Positions 16,804 through 26,142 are shown, counted from the stretch's first letter. The stretch: 64,000 nt of DNA from Klenkia marina (GCF_900101025.1 NZ_FMUH01000005.1:328880-392879), one strand, 5' to 3'. The notes: generated by a model not told the origin, from the letters alone. Translations and numbers: made by a program.

Positions 16804-17636
16804 TGCCGCCCCGCGCCCGGATCGCCGCGGGCCGGCGGCACTCGGTCGGCCTGCGCGCCGACGGCCGGGTGCTGGTCGCCGGCCGCCGCGGGTCCGAGGA
16901 GGGCCGGACGGCGGACTGGACCGACGTGGTGTCCGTCGCCGTCGGGTCGGTGCACACCGCGGCCAACACCGGGCGCAGCCACACCGTCGGGCTGCGGTCG
17001 GACGGCACGGTGCTGGCCACCGGGTGGGACGGCGACGGCCAGTGCGCGGTGGGCGGCTGGCGCGACGTGGTGGCCGTGGCCGCGGGCTGGCGCCGCACCC
17101 TGGCCGTGCTGGCCGACGGCACGGCCCGGGCGGTCGGCCGGCGCACCGACGGCGCCTGCGACGTCGAGGGGTGGGACCGGCTGCGCGCCACCGCGGCCGG
17201 TGATTGGCACTCCGTCGGCCTCCGGGACGACGGCACCGTGCTGGCTGCCGGTCTCGACCGGCGCGGCCAGTGCGACGTGGGCGGGTGGCGCGAGGTCGTC
17301 GCGGTGTCGGCCGGGACGCTGCACACCGTGGGCCTGACGGCGGCCGGCCGGGTGCTGACCGCCGGCGGTCCGGCCGGCGCGGGGACCGACCGGTGGCACG
17401 GGGTGGTCGGGGTGTCCGCCGGGAGCCACCACACGGTCGGGGTGCTCGGCGACGGCACGGTGCTGGCCGTCGGCGACGACGGCCACGGGCAGTGCGCGGT
17501 CGGCGGGTGGCGCGACGTCGTGGCCGTGGCCGCCGGGTCGGCGCACACCCTGGGCCTGCGGGCCGACGGCACCGTGCTGGCCGTCGGGGCCGCGCAGGAC
17601 GGGCGCTGCGGGACCGACGGCTGGCAGCTGGGCTGA
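16803..17636 (+). CDS. RCC1-repeat protein, probable seven-bladed propeller
   Basis: 277 residues with seven copies of an RCC1-like unit, for example 'HSVGLRADGRVLVAG', 'HTVGLRSDGTVLATG' and 'HTLGLRADGTVLAVG', joined by 'GWRDVVAVAAG' linkers. Seven repeats fit a complete beta-propeller. No signal peptide or membrane helix. In bacteria such propellers are protein-binding platforms; no GEF role is implied. The ATG shares a base with the stop of the MurA-like gene (TGATG), so the two proteins are probably made together. Confidence 0.88.
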   Translation: MPPRARIAAGRRHSVGLRADGRVLVAGRRGSEEGRTADWTDVVSVAVGSVHTAANTGRSHTVGLRSDGTVLATGWDGDGQCAVGGWRDVVAVAAGWRRTLAVLADGTARAVGRRTDGACDVEGWDRLRATAAGDWHSVGLRDDGTVLAAGLDRRGQCDVGGWREVVAVSAGTLHTVGLTAAGRVLTAGGPAGAGTDRWHGVVGVSAGSHHTVGVLGDGTVLAVGDDGHGQCAVGGWRDVVAVAAGSAHTLGLRADGTVLAVGAAQDGRCGTDGWQLG

Positions 17637-17640
17637 GGGG

Positions 17641-18261
17641 TCAGCCGCGGGCGAGGACGGCGACCCCGGCGCACGCAGCGGCCCACAGCACGCTGGTGAG
17701 CGTGCCGATGATGAAGCGCTCGGCCGCCGGGGTCTCCTTGAGCGCCTGGAACCGGCCCAGGCCCTTGATCGCCAGCACCACCGGCAGGCCCTCGGGCCAC
17801 CCGGCCAGCATCGTCGCGGCCAGCGCCAGCCGCTCGAGGACCCCGATCCACGACCCACCGCGCAGCACGTCGGGGTCGGCGATGCCCGCCATGCCGGGCC
17901 GCTGCCCCCCGACCGGCGACGTGGTCGTGGGAGGGCCGGTCAGCGCCGAGACCGCCCGGGTGGGGTCGGCGGCGGCGAGGACGGCGGTCACCACCGGTCC
18001 CCCGCCGAGCCCGGCGGCCACCACGGCGGCGATCGCGACGGCGGAGCGCAGCCACGGCGTGGGCGGGGCCGCGGCCCAGGCCAGCGCGGCCGCCGCGGCC
18101 ACCAGTCCGGCGAGCGCGAAGGCGGCCCAGGGCGTCGCCGGCTCCCGGCGGTGGGCCACGAGCTCGCGCCCGCGCGGGACGCGGCCGGTCTCGGCCCGCC
18201 GCAGCACCGCCGCGCCCAGCGCGCCGGCCAGGACGAGCAGGACCAGGGCCGCCAGCGTCAC
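17641..18261 (-). CDS. Multi-pass membrane protein, partner of SatD-like protein
   Basis: 206 residues with about four or five hydrophobic helices ('TLAALVLLVLAGALGAAVL', 'PWAAFALAGLVAAAAALAW', 'FIIGTLTSVLWAAACAGVAV'). A cytoplasmic loop carries 'GLPVVLAIKGLGRFQALKE', which is a pattern seen in membrane proteins paired with SatD. The GTG start overlaps the stop of the upstream SatD-like gene (GTGA). Function is unknown; the pair was first noted in streptococcal acid-adaptation loci (sat), and relevance here is not shown. Confidence 0.75.
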   Translation of the reverse strand: MTLAALVLLVLAGALGAAVLRRAETGRVPRGRELVAHRREPATPWAAFALAGLVAAAAALAWAAAPPTPWLRSAVAIAAVVAAGLGGGPVVTAVLAAADPTRAVSALTGPPTTTSPVGGQRPGMAGIADPDVLRGGSWIGVLERLALAATMLAGWPEGLPVVLAIKGLGRFQALKETPAAERFIIGTLTSVLWAAACAGVAVLARG

Positions 18262-18848
18262 CGGCCGCCCTCCGCCCGGGCCAGGAGCCGGGCCAGCACG
18301 GGGTGCAGGTCGTGCTCCACGTCGACGGCCGCGGCGGCCAGCCGCTGCCCGACCGCCTGGCGGGTGATGCCCAGCCGGGCCCCGGCCTCGGCCTGGGTGC
18401 ACCCGGCGGCGACCAGGTCGATGGCCTCCCACGCCTGCGGGCTGCGGCGCTGGAGGAGGACGGTCAGCACGGTGGCCACCGCCTGGGCGTCGGCCGCGGC
18501 GACGTCGTCGGCACCCTCGACGGCCACCCGTGAGGGGCGCTGCTTGGCCACGTCGACCGCCCGCCGGGCGGCGAGGAAGGCCGGGCCGGTCGCGGCCCGG
18601 GTCGAGTCCGGCAACGGGGTCTGGACCGGGCCGGCACCGATGCCCACGCTCCAGCCGCCCGCCCGGGCCAGCCGGCACAGCACGTCGACGACCACGGCCG
18701 GGTGCCCGACCACCCCCTGGAACTCGTCACCGGCGGTGCGCTCGAAGTCCAGCAGCACCGGGGCGTCGGCGAGCGCGTCCAGCGCCGCGGACACCCGGTC
18801 GGGGCCACGCCGGCTGGCTCGCTGGTCGACGGTGAGCACGAAGGGCAC
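18258..18848 (-). CDS. SatD-like protein
   Basis: 196 residues. The opening 'FVLTVDQRASRRGPDRVSAA', 'LDFERTAGDEFQGVV' and the C-terminal HTH-like 'GCTQAEAGARLGITRQAVGQ' match the SatD family, which combines a domain of unknown function with a terminal helix-turn-helix. The GTG at 18848 gives the usual family N-terminus; an upstream in-frame start at 18884 adds a Cys/Arg-rich tail that looks spurious. Co-translated with the membrane protein. DNA or RNA binding through the C-terminal HTH is inferred. Confidence 0.75.
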   Translation of the reverse strand: MPFVLTVDQRASRRGPDRVSAALDALADAPVLLDFERTAGDEFQGVVGHPAVVVDVLCRLARAGGWSVGIGAGPVQTPLPDSTRAATGPAFLAARRAVDVAKQRPSRVAVEGADDVAAADAQAVATVLTVLLQRRSPQAWEAIDLVAAGCTQAEAGARLGITRQAVGQRLAAAAVDVEHDLHPVLARLLARAEGGR

Positions 18849-18887
18849 CAGGCAAGCATGACACCTTTCCCTACGCCTGTGCAAGCC

Positions 18888-19355
18888 TCAGGGCTTGTCG
18901 GTCAGCTCCGGCGGGAAGCCACCGGTCGCCACCGGACCCCAGCGCACCGGCGTGACCCGGATGAGCGACTTGCCCTGCCGGTGCATCGCCTCGCGGTACT
19001 CGTCCCAGTCGGGGTGCTCGCCGCTGATCGAGCGGAAGTACTCGACCAGCGGCTCCACCGACTCGGGCAGGTCGAGCACCTCGGCGGTGCCGTCGACCTG
19101 CACCCAGGGGCCGTCGAAGTCGTCGGACAGCACCACCACGGTGACCCGCGGGTCCCGCCGGGCGTTCCTGGACTTCGCGCGCTGCGGGTAGGTGGACACC
19201 ACGATGCGCCCCTCGGCGTCGACCCCGCAGCTGACCGGCGAGATCTGCGGCTCGCCGTCGGCGCGGCGGGTCATCAGCAACGCCTTGTGCCGGGGGCGGA
19301 GGAACGTGAGCAGGCCGTCGCGGTCGACCCGGTCGGCGGTGGCGGTCTTCGGCAT
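18888..19355 (-). CDS. PPOX-class F420/FMN-dependent enzyme
   Basis: 155 residues of the pyridoxamine-phosphate-oxidase-like split barrel: 'RPRHKALLMTRRADGEPQIS', 'VSTYPQRAKSRNARRDPRVT', 'WVQVDGTAEVLDLPE' and the closing 'VRWGPVATGG'. Members in actinobacteria often use F420 and the motif 'KxxNxxRDPR' is typical of that group. The substrate is not known. It lies 39 bases upstream of the SatD-like gene on the same strand and could share a transcript with it. The ATG at 19355 is well placed. Confidence 0.88.
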   Translation of the reverse strand: MPKTATADRVDRDGLLTFLRPRHKALLMTRRADGEPQISPVSCGVDAEGRIVVSTYPQRAKSRNARRDPRVTVVVLSDDFDGPWVQVDGTAEVLDLPESVEPLVEYFRSISGEHPDWDEYREAMHRQGKSLIRVTPVRWGPVATGGFPPELTDKP

Positions 19356-19435
19356 GCCCGGACGCTACGACGGGCCACCGACTCCCCGCCCGTCGGCCCG
19401 ATCCCCCGCCCGGGGGGTTCCCGACCGGTGCCCGA

Positions 19436-19446
19436 ACACCAGGTGT
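19436..19446. promoter_or_regulatory. Short ACACC-A-GGTGT palindrome upstream of AI-2E transporter gene
   Basis: An 11-base inverted repeat with odd centre lies 14 bases before the ATG at 19461. It resembles the longer CACACC-G-GGTGTG element at 27706. Short palindromes arise by chance, so this is weak. Confidence 0.25.
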
Positions 19447-19460
19447 GCTCCGATAGCGGC

Positions 19461-20756
19461 ATGGCCGACGCCCAGCAGGAGAACGACGAGCGCACCGGGG
19501 ACACCCCCGTGGCGCACACGGGCGCCACCAGGATGCCCCCGGCCGACTTCCACGACGAGTCCGGCGAGCCACCCTCGGAGACCAGCGCCCCGGTGCCCGC
19601 CCTCGACCGCGGTCCCCGGCTGGCCGCGGCCAGCCGGGTGCTGGCCACCTTCTCGTGGCGGCTGCTGCTGGTCACCGGGGCCGTCGTCGTCATCGGCTAC
19701 GTGCTGGGCGTGCTGTGGTCCTCGGTGCTGCTGCCCGTCGTCCTCGGGCTCCTGTTCTCCACCGTCATGTGGCCGCTGGCCCGGCTGCTGCGCGGCCGGC
19801 TGCGGTTCCCGCCCGCGCTGGCGGCCATCACCTCGGTGGTGCTGTTCCTCGGCGCGGTCATCGGCATCTTCGCCGCGATCGCCCCGTCGGTCGTCGCCCA
19901 GGTCGACGAGCTCTCCGGCGGGGTCACCGACGGCCTGGAGAGCGTGCAGGACTGGCTGTCCGGCCCACCGTTCAACCTTGGCCAGGAGCAGATCGGCACC
20001 TACGTCGACCAGGCCATCGACCAGCTGCAGTCCAGCGCCGGCGACATCGCCAACCTGGCGCTGACCGGCGCGGGCGCCATCGGCACGGGCCTGGTCAACG
20101 TCGTCCTCGCGCTGGTGCTCACCTTCTTCTTCCTCAAGGACGGCCCCCGCTTCCTGCCCTGGTTGGCGGCGCAGACCGGTCCGCAGGCCGCCCCGCACGT
20201 CGCCGAGCTGTCGCACCGCAGCTGGCGCACGCTGTCGGAGTTCATCCGCCAGCAGGCCCTGGTCGGCGCGATCGACGCCCTGGGCATCGGCCTGGGGCTG
20301 CTGGTCCTCGGCGTGCCGCTCGTGCTGCCGCTGGCGGTCATCACGTTCTTCGCGGCCTTCGTGCCGATCATCGGTGCCTTCGTGGCCGGCGGCTTCGCGG
20401 TGCTCATCGCGCTGGTCAGCAACGGGTTCAGCACGGCCGTGTGGGTGCTGGTCGTCGTGGTGGTCGTGCAGCAGGTCGAGGGCAACGTGCTCCAGCCCAT
20501 CCTGCAGGGCCGTGGCCTCAAGCTGCACGCCGGCGTCGTCATCCTCGCCGTGACCGCCGGCTCCAGCCTGGCCGGCATCATCGGCGCGTTCCTGGCCGTG
20601 CCGGTGGCGGCCCTGCTCGCCGTCGGCTACCGGTACGCCCGCGACCAGCTCGACGGCCGGCACCCCGAGCGCGACGACGACGGCCGCGTGCCCGAGCTGG
20701 TGGGCGACGCCGACGGCGCCCGCCTCACCCGCAGCGCGGACCCGGTCGCCGACTGA
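19461..20756 (+). CDS. AI-2E family transporter
   Basis: 431 residues: an acidic cytoplasmic N-terminus of about 65 residues and roughly eight membrane helices. The conserved block 'LTFFFLKDGPRFLPWLAAQT' and the C-terminal 'QQVEGNVLQPILQGRGLKLH' with 'SLAGIIGAFLAVPVAALLAV' define the AI-2E/PerM-type family. Members move small molecules or ions (autoinducer-2 in E. coli TqsA, Na+/Li+ in others), so substrate cannot be read from sequence. The ATG at 19461 was chosen as the first in-frame start after the divergent PPOX gene. It converges on the DUF3253 gene with a single base between stops. Confidence 0.9.
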   Translation: MADAQQENDERTGDTPVAHTGATRMPPADFHDESGEPPSETSAPVPALDRGPRLAAASRVLATFSWRLLLVTGAVVVIGYVLGVLWSSVLLPVVLGLLFSTVMWPLARLLRGRLRFPPALAAITSVVLFLGAVIGIFAAIAPSVVAQVDELSGGVTDGLESVQDWLSGPPFNLGQEQIGTYVDQAIDQLQSSAGDIANLALTGAGAIGTGLVNVVLALVLTFFFLKDGPRFLPWLAAQTGPQAAPHVAELSHRSWRTLSEFIRQQALVGAIDALGIGLGLLVLGVPLVLPLAVITFFAAFVPIIGAFVAGGFAVLIALVSNGFSTAVWVLVVVVVVQQVEGNVLQPILQGRGLKLHAGVVILAVTAGSSLAGIIGAFLAVPVAALLAVGYRYARDQLDGRHPERDDDGRVPELVGDADGARLTRSADPVAD

Positions 20757-20757
20757 C

Positions 20758-21009
20758 CTACCGCGGGCGGCGGATCCGCACCGGCCCGCGGGCGGTGGCG
20801 ACGTCGACCACCTCGCCGCGCTGGGTGACCTGCACCCGGCCCTGCGCAGCCAGCTCACCGGCGGCGGCGCGGGCGTCGTCCATCAGCTCGCGCCAGCCGT
20901 CGGGGTCGACCGCGCGGGCGGCGTCGGACGGGCAGATCGAAGACGTCGGGGCCCGCGCGTCGAGCAGCTCCTCGATGCGCCGGGCCAGCTGGTCGGTCGA
21001 CGCGCTCAC
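20758..21009 (-). CDS. DUF3253 domain protein
   Basis: 83 residues with the DUF3253 signature: 'RRIEELLDARAPTSSICPSD' and 'AARAVDPDGWRELMDDAR', then a beta-hairpin wing 'AAQGRVQVTQRGEVVDV'. The layout is that of a small winged helix, suggesting nucleic-acid binding (inference). The GTG at 21009 starts just before the first helix; an upstream start at 21057 would add a Pro-rich tail and is less likely. Stand-alone gene, divergent from the PAC2 gene. Confidence 0.82.
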   Translation of the reverse strand: MSASTDQLARRIEELLDARAPTSSICPSDAARAVDPDGWRELMDDARAAAGELAAQGRVQVTQRGEVVDVATARGPVRIRRPR

Positions 21010-21137
21010 CGATCCAGGGTGCGCGCCGGGCGGTTCGAGCGCCATCGGGGGCACCATGGGAATGCCCGGCCACCCGGCGGAGCTTCACCGGGCGGACCGT
21101 CGAACCACCCGTCGGACCACGAGGAGAGGACCCGACC

Positions 21138-22064
21138 GTGCCCCCACGTCCCGAGGACCTCGTCGAGCTGCTGCCCGCCCACGAGCGGCTCGTCGAGCGC
21201 ACCGCCGCCGACGAGCTCGTGCTCGTGCACGACCTGGCCGGTGAGTTCGACGCCGCGCACGCCGGCGCCCTGGCCGGGGCGCACCTGCTGGCCAGCCTGC
21301 CGCACGAGGTCATCGCCCGGTTCGACGCCGACGCACTGGTCGACTACCGCGGGCACCGGCCGCGGATCACCTTCGCCGGTGACCACTACGAGTCCTTCGC
21401 CGCACCCGAGATCACCCTGTACGCGGTCGACGACGACGGGGGCACCCCGTTCCTCCTGCTGCACGGCGCCGAGCCCGACTTCGCCTGGGAACGGTTCACC
21501 GCCGCCGTCCTGGGCCTGGTCGAGACCCTCGGCGTGACCCGCATGGTCATGCTGCAGGCCATCCCGATGCCCGTGCCGCACACCCGCCCGGTCACGGTGA
21601 CCGCGCACGCCACGCGGCGCGAGCTCATCGCCAGCTACCCGGTCTACTGGGGCGAGATGCGCATCCCCGGCAGCGCGGGCGCCCTGCTCGAGCTGCGCGC
21701 CGGGGAGGCCGGGGTCGACGCGCTCGGCGTCGCCGCGCACGTCCCGCACTACCTGGCGTCGGCGACCTACCCGGCCGCCTCGCTCACCCTGCTCGAGCAC
21801 CTCGGTCAGCTCACCGGCCTGCACCTGCCGACCGAGACGCTCGAGGAGGCCGCCCGGGCCAACCGCACCGAGGTCGACGCCCAGATCGGGCGCTCGGAGG
21901 AGAACACCGCCGTGGTGGCCCAGCTGGAGGCGCAGTTCGACAGCTTCTCCGCCGCCCGCGAGGGTGCCGGGTTGCTCGGCTCGTCGGGCGAGATCCCCTC
22001 GGGCGAGGAGATGGCCGACCAGATCGAGGCCTTCCTCGCCGAGCAGGACCGCAAGCGCGACTAG
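21138..22064 (+). CDS. PAC2 family protein (proteasome assembly chaperone-like)
   Basis: 308 residues with the PAC2 fold shared with archaeal and eukaryotic proteasome assembly chaperones: 'LVLVHDLAGEFDAAHAGALA', 'RPRITFAGDHYESFAAPEIT', 'PFLLLHGAEPDFAWERF', 'PHTRPVTVTAHATRRELI' and 'ALGVAAHVPHYLASATYP'. In actinobacteria with a 20S proteasome a PAC2 protein may assist assembly or have another role; no proteasome gene is in this window. The GTG at 21138 has GAGGAGAGG about 8 bases upstream. Its stop overlaps the stop of the convergent MFS gene by four bases (CTAG). Confidence 0.88.
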   Translation: MPPRPEDLVELLPAHERLVERTAADELVLVHDLAGEFDAAHAGALAGAHLLASLPHEVIARFDADALVDYRGHRPRITFAGDHYESFAAPEITLYAVDDDGGTPFLLLHGAEPDFAWERFTAAVLGLVETLGVTRMVMLQAIPMPVPHTRPVTVTAHATRRELIASYPVYWGEMRIPGSAGALLELRAGEAGVDALGVAAHVPHYLASATYPAASLTLLEHLGQLTGLHLPTETLEEAARANRTEVDAQIGRSEENTAVVAQLEAQFDSFSAAREGAGLLGSSGEIPSGEEMADQIEAFLAEQDRKRD

Positions 22065-23338
22065 GCGCTGCCCCGGGTCACGGCGAACGCCGCCGCACCC
22101 AGGGCGCCGACCGCGGCGAACAGGTAGAAGCCCCACGGGAACGCGATGCCGGCGGTCACCAGGCCGCCGGTGAGCAGCGGGCCGCTGATCGCACCGACCC
22201 GGCCCACGCCGGCCGACCAGCCCAGCGCGGTGGCCCGCACGTGCGGTGGGTGGTTCGCGCTGGTGAAGGCGTAGACGAGCACCTGGGCGCTGAACACGAA
22301 GCAGCCGGTCAGGAAGACCATGACGTAGATGCCGGCCAGCGGGAGCCGGATGGACAGCAGCGCCAGGAAGACCGCCCCGGCGGCGAACCAGGCCAGCCCG
22401 GCGCGTCGGGCCCCGACCCGGTCGGCCACCTGGCCGGCGACGAGCAGGCCCACGATCGCGCCGACGTTGAGCACGAGCAGGAAGGTCAGGGCCGCACCGA
22501 GGTCGTAGCCCGCCTCGCGCATGATCGTCGGCAGCCAGCTGTTGAGGCCGTAGACCAGCAGCAGCCCCATGAACGAGGTGACCGCGATGGCCAGGGTCGT
22601 GCGCAGGTACTGCGGGGAGAACAGGGTGCGCAGCGTGGCCCCGGCCGACGTCGGCTCGGGTGCGGCGTCGGCGGGCTCGAGCTGCAGGCCGTAGGCGGCC
22701 GCGATCTGCTCGGCCTCGGCGCGCCGCCCGTGCGCGACCAGGTACCCGGGCGACTCCGGCAGGTGGCGCAGCATGAGCGGGACGAGGACGACGGCCGGCA
22801 GCGCCCCGACGACGAACATCCAGCGCCACCCCAGCGGCTCGACCACCACGATGGCCAGGGCAGCGGTGGCCACCGCACCCACGTGGTAGCCGGTCATCAC
22901 CGTGGTGGTGGCCCGCCCGGCGCGGTTGCTGAACTCGTTGACCAGCGCGATCGCGGTGGGCAGCGCGCCGCCCAGCCCCACCCCGGCGAGGAACCGCAGC
23001 CCGCCGAACACCCCGGCGTTCGGGGCGGCGGCGCAGGCCAGGGTGAGCAGCGAGAAGGCCGTCACCGCGCCGATGAGCACCCGGCGCCGGCCGAGCACGT
23101 CGGTGAGCGCCCCGAGCGAGAGCGCCCCGATGGTCATCCCCACGAGGCCGGCCGTGACGACGGCCGTCGCCCCGGTCCCCGACAGCCCGAAGCCCTCGGG
23201 GGTCAGCAGCGTGGGGACGACGGTGCCGACGACGACGAGGTCGAACCCGTCGAGGACCACGGCGATCCAGCAGAGCGGGGCCACCCACCCCGCGGCTCGG
23301 GCCACCGCCGGTCGATCCTTGCGCGCGGAGCTGGGCAC
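22061..23338 (-). CDS. MFS transporter, aromatic acid:H+ symporter type
   Basis: 425 residues with 12 predicted helices. The 'LDGFDLVVVGTVVPTLL' in helix 1 is the DGxD motif of the AAHS (PcaK/BenK/MhpT) family that imports aromatic acids, and 'LGALTDVLGRRRVLIG' plus 'RFLAGVGLGGALPTAIALVNEF' are the signature loops. 'LPESPGYLVAHGR' follows helix 6. Substrate is probably a benzoate- or hydroxybenzoate-like acid, but no catabolic gene for one is nearby. The ATG at 23338 is preceded by a Gly/Arg-poor spacer without a strong ribosome site. Single gene, 90 bases upstream of which lies the purU stop region. Confidence 0.87.
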   Translation of the reverse strand: MPSSARKDRPAVARAAGWVAPLCWIAVVLDGFDLVVVGTVVPTLLTPEGFGLSGTGATAVVTAGLVGMTIGALSLGALTDVLGRRRVLIGAVTAFSLLTLACAAAPNAGVFGGLRFLAGVGLGGALPTAIALVNEFSNRAGRATTTVMTGYHVGAVATAALAIVVVEPLGWRWMFVVGALPAVVLVPLMLRHLPESPGYLVAHGRRAEAEQIAAAYGLQLEPADAAPEPTSAGATLRTLFSPQYLRTTLAIAVTSFMGLLLVYGLNSWLPTIMREAGYDLGAALTFLLVLNVGAIVGLLVAGQVADRVGARRAGLAWFAAGAVFLALLSIRLPLAGIYVMVFLTGCFVFSAQVLVYAFTSANHPPHVRATALGWSAGVGRVGAISGPLLTGGLVTAGIAFPWGFYLFAAVGALGAAAFAVTRGSA

Positions 23339-23428
23339 GGGCTGCCTCCGGGGTGTCGACGCTGACCCGCCGACCCTAGGAACCTGCTGGGCGCTCCGGC
23401 ACCTCGAGCTTCTGCCCAGCAGAACCGT

Positions 23429-24286
<858 letters not shown>

Positions 24287-24309
24287 GGGAGGGGATGATC
24301 CCAGACGCG

Positions 24310-25194
24310 TCAGGGCAGGTCGGCGGGCTCCCCGGTCGTGAAGAGGTCGCCGTGCTGCTCGATGCGGGCCAGCACGTCGTCGGTGTCGAACACCAGCGGC
24401 CCGTCGAGCTCCTCCCAGGTCACCGGGGTGGACACGGTGGCCCCGGCCCGGGCGCGCAGCGAGTAGGGCGCGACGGTGGTCTTGGCGGTGTTGTTCTGGC
24501 TCCAGTCGACCAGCACCTTGCCCGGGCGCAGCACCTTCTCCATGCGCCACACGACGTCGTCCGGCGTCTCCTCGGTGAGCGCCTGGGCCAGCGCCTTGGC
24601 GTACCTCGACGGGTGGTCGGGGTCGGTGCAGCGGATCGGTGCGTAGACCTGCAGGCCCTTGGAGCCCGAGGTCTTCACCACCGGGTCCAGGCCGTCGTCC
24701 ACCAGCCGCTCGCGCAGCCGCAGCGCCAGGGCGGCGCACTCGGCCACCCCGGTGCCCGGCCCGGGGTCGAGGTCGAGCACCAGCAGGTCGGGCAGCTGCG
24801 GCACGCCCTCGTCGTCGACCCGCCACTGCGGCACGTGCAGCTCGAGCGCGGCCAGGTTGGCCGACCAGGCGAGGTCGGGGACGTCGGTGAGCAGCACCAT
24901 GTCCAACGTCTCGCGGTCCTTGGTGGAGCCCGGCGCCGGGACCACCACGTGCTGCACCCACGACGGCGCATGCCGGGCGTTGTTCTTCTCGAAGAAGGAG
25001 GCGCCCTCGACCCCGTGCGGCCAGCGGGTGAACGTGACCGGCCGCCCGGCCAGGTGCGGCAGCAGCACCGGCGCGACCTGCACGTAGTACTGGATCACCT
25101 GCGCCTTGGTGACGCCCACCTCGGGGAAGAGCACCTTGTCCAGGTTCGAGACCTCGAGCTGCCGCCCGCCGATCGACACCCGCTGCCGGGTCAC
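24310..25194 (-). CDS. LigD-type polymerase domain protein (archaeo-eukaryotic primase family)
   Basis: 294 residues matching the polymerase domain of LigD as a separate protein. Visible motifs: 'SNLDKVLFPEVGVTKAQVI', 'RWPHGVEGASFFEKN', the metal-binding 'LVLDLDPGPG' (two Asp), 'VKTSGSKGLQVYAP' and 'VDWSQNNTAKTTV' (third Asp). The position that is often His in the SxxxGxH-type motif is Gln here. Role: adds or fills nucleotides at ends during end joining, working with Ku and ligase. The GTG start overlaps the ligase stop (GTGA). No ligase or nuclease domain is attached, so LigD is split. Confidence 0.92.
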   Translation of the reverse strand: MTRQRVSIGGRQLEVSNLDKVLFPEVGVTKAQVIQYYVQVAPVLLPHLAGRPVTFTRWPHGVEGASFFEKNNARHAPSWVQHVVVPAPGSTKDRETLDMVLLTDVPDLAWSANLAALELHVPQWRVDDEGVPQLPDLLVLDLDPGPGTGVAECAALALRLRERLVDDGLDPVVKTSGSKGLQVYAPIRCTDPDHPSRYAKALAQALTEETPDDVVWRMEKVLRPGKVLVDWSQNNTAKTTVAPYSLRARAGATVSTPVTWEELDGPLVFDTDDVLARIEQHGDLFTTGEPADLP

Positions 25195-26141
25195 TCGGGC
25201 ACCACCGCGGTCGGGGCGACGTCCTCGCGCAGGCCGCGCCAGGCCGGGTGCCGCAGGTGCCCGTCGCCGGTCCAGCCGGCGAACACGACCTCGCCGACCA
25301 GGTCGGGCTCGACCCAGTGCGCCTCGCGGACGACGTCGGCGGGCACCTCCCCGGCGAACGGGGAGGACGACCGGCCGGTCACGTCGCGGGCGAGCTCGCG
25401 CAGCGCCCGGTCGGTGAACCCGGTGCCCACCCGCCCGGCGTAGCGCAGGCCGTCGGGCCCCTGGACGCCGACCAGCAGGGAGCCGATGCCACCGGCCCGG
25501 CGCCCGTTGCCCGGCCGCCACCCGCCGACCACGACCGACTGGTGCTGCACGTTCTTGACCTTCAGCCACTCGGGGCCGCGGCCACCGGGGCGGTACGGCG
25601 AGGCCAGCCGCTTGGCCACGACGCCCTCCAGCCCGTGCTCCCGGCTGGCCGCCTGCACCCCGGCGCCGTCGGCGTCGAACCACGGCGTGGGGCTCCACCG
25701 CCGGGCGGCGGGTTCGAGGGTGTCCAGCAGTTCGCGGCGCTCCCGGTAGGGCCGGTCCAGCAGCGGCACCCCGTCCAGCGCCAGCAGGTCGAACACGAAG
25801 TAGGAGGCCGGCACCTGCCGGGCCGTGCGGGCGACCTCGGGACCGGTCAGGTGCATGCGCTGCTGCAGCAGGCCGAAGTCCGGGCGGCCCTGCGCGTCCA
25901 GCGCGACCACCTCGCCGTCGAGCACGGCGTCCCGGTCGGCGAGCGAGGCCGGCAGCGCGGCCAGCTCGGGGTAGCGCTCGGTCACGTCGGTACCGCTGCG
26001 GGCCCGCAGCCGCAGCGCGCCGGCGCGCACGTGGGCCAGCACCCGGACGCCGTCCCACTTGAACTCGTAGGCCCACCCGTCGTCGGTGCGGGGCAGCTCC
26101 CCGGCAACCGCGAGCATCGGCCGGGTGGACTCGTCCACCAC
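25191..26141 (-). CDS. ATP-dependent DNA ligase (LigC/LigD-ligase type)
   Basis: 316 residues: nucleotidyl transferase domain with 'YEFKWDGVR' (adenylated Lys28), 'RSGTDVTERYPEL', 'VLDGEVVALDAQGRPDF', 'YFVFDLLALDG', 'LEGVVAKRLASPYRPG' and 'EWLKVKN', then an OB domain ('GWRPGNGRRAGGIGSLLVGV'). All five core motifs are intact. It seals DNA ends and probably acts with Ku and the polymerase. Length fits a stand-alone LigC or the ligase part of LigD. It begins one base after the ku stop, and its stop overlaps the polymerase start. Confidence 0.94.
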   Translation of the reverse strand: MVDESTRPMLAVAGELPRTDDGWAYEFKWDGVRVLAHVRAGALRLRARSGTDVTERYPELAALPASLADRDAVLDGEVVALDAQGRPDFGLLQQRMHLTGPEVARTARQVPASYFVFDLLALDGVPLLDRPYRERRELLDTLEPAARRWSPTPWFDADGAGVQAASREHGLEGVVAKRLASPYRPGGRGPEWLKVKNVQHQSVVVGGWRPGNGRRAGGIGSLLVGVQGPDGLRYAGRVGTGFTDRALRELARDVTGRSSSPFAGEVPADVVREAHWVEPDLVGEVVFAGWTGDGHLRHPAWRGLREDVAPTAVVPE

Positions 26142-26142
26142 C

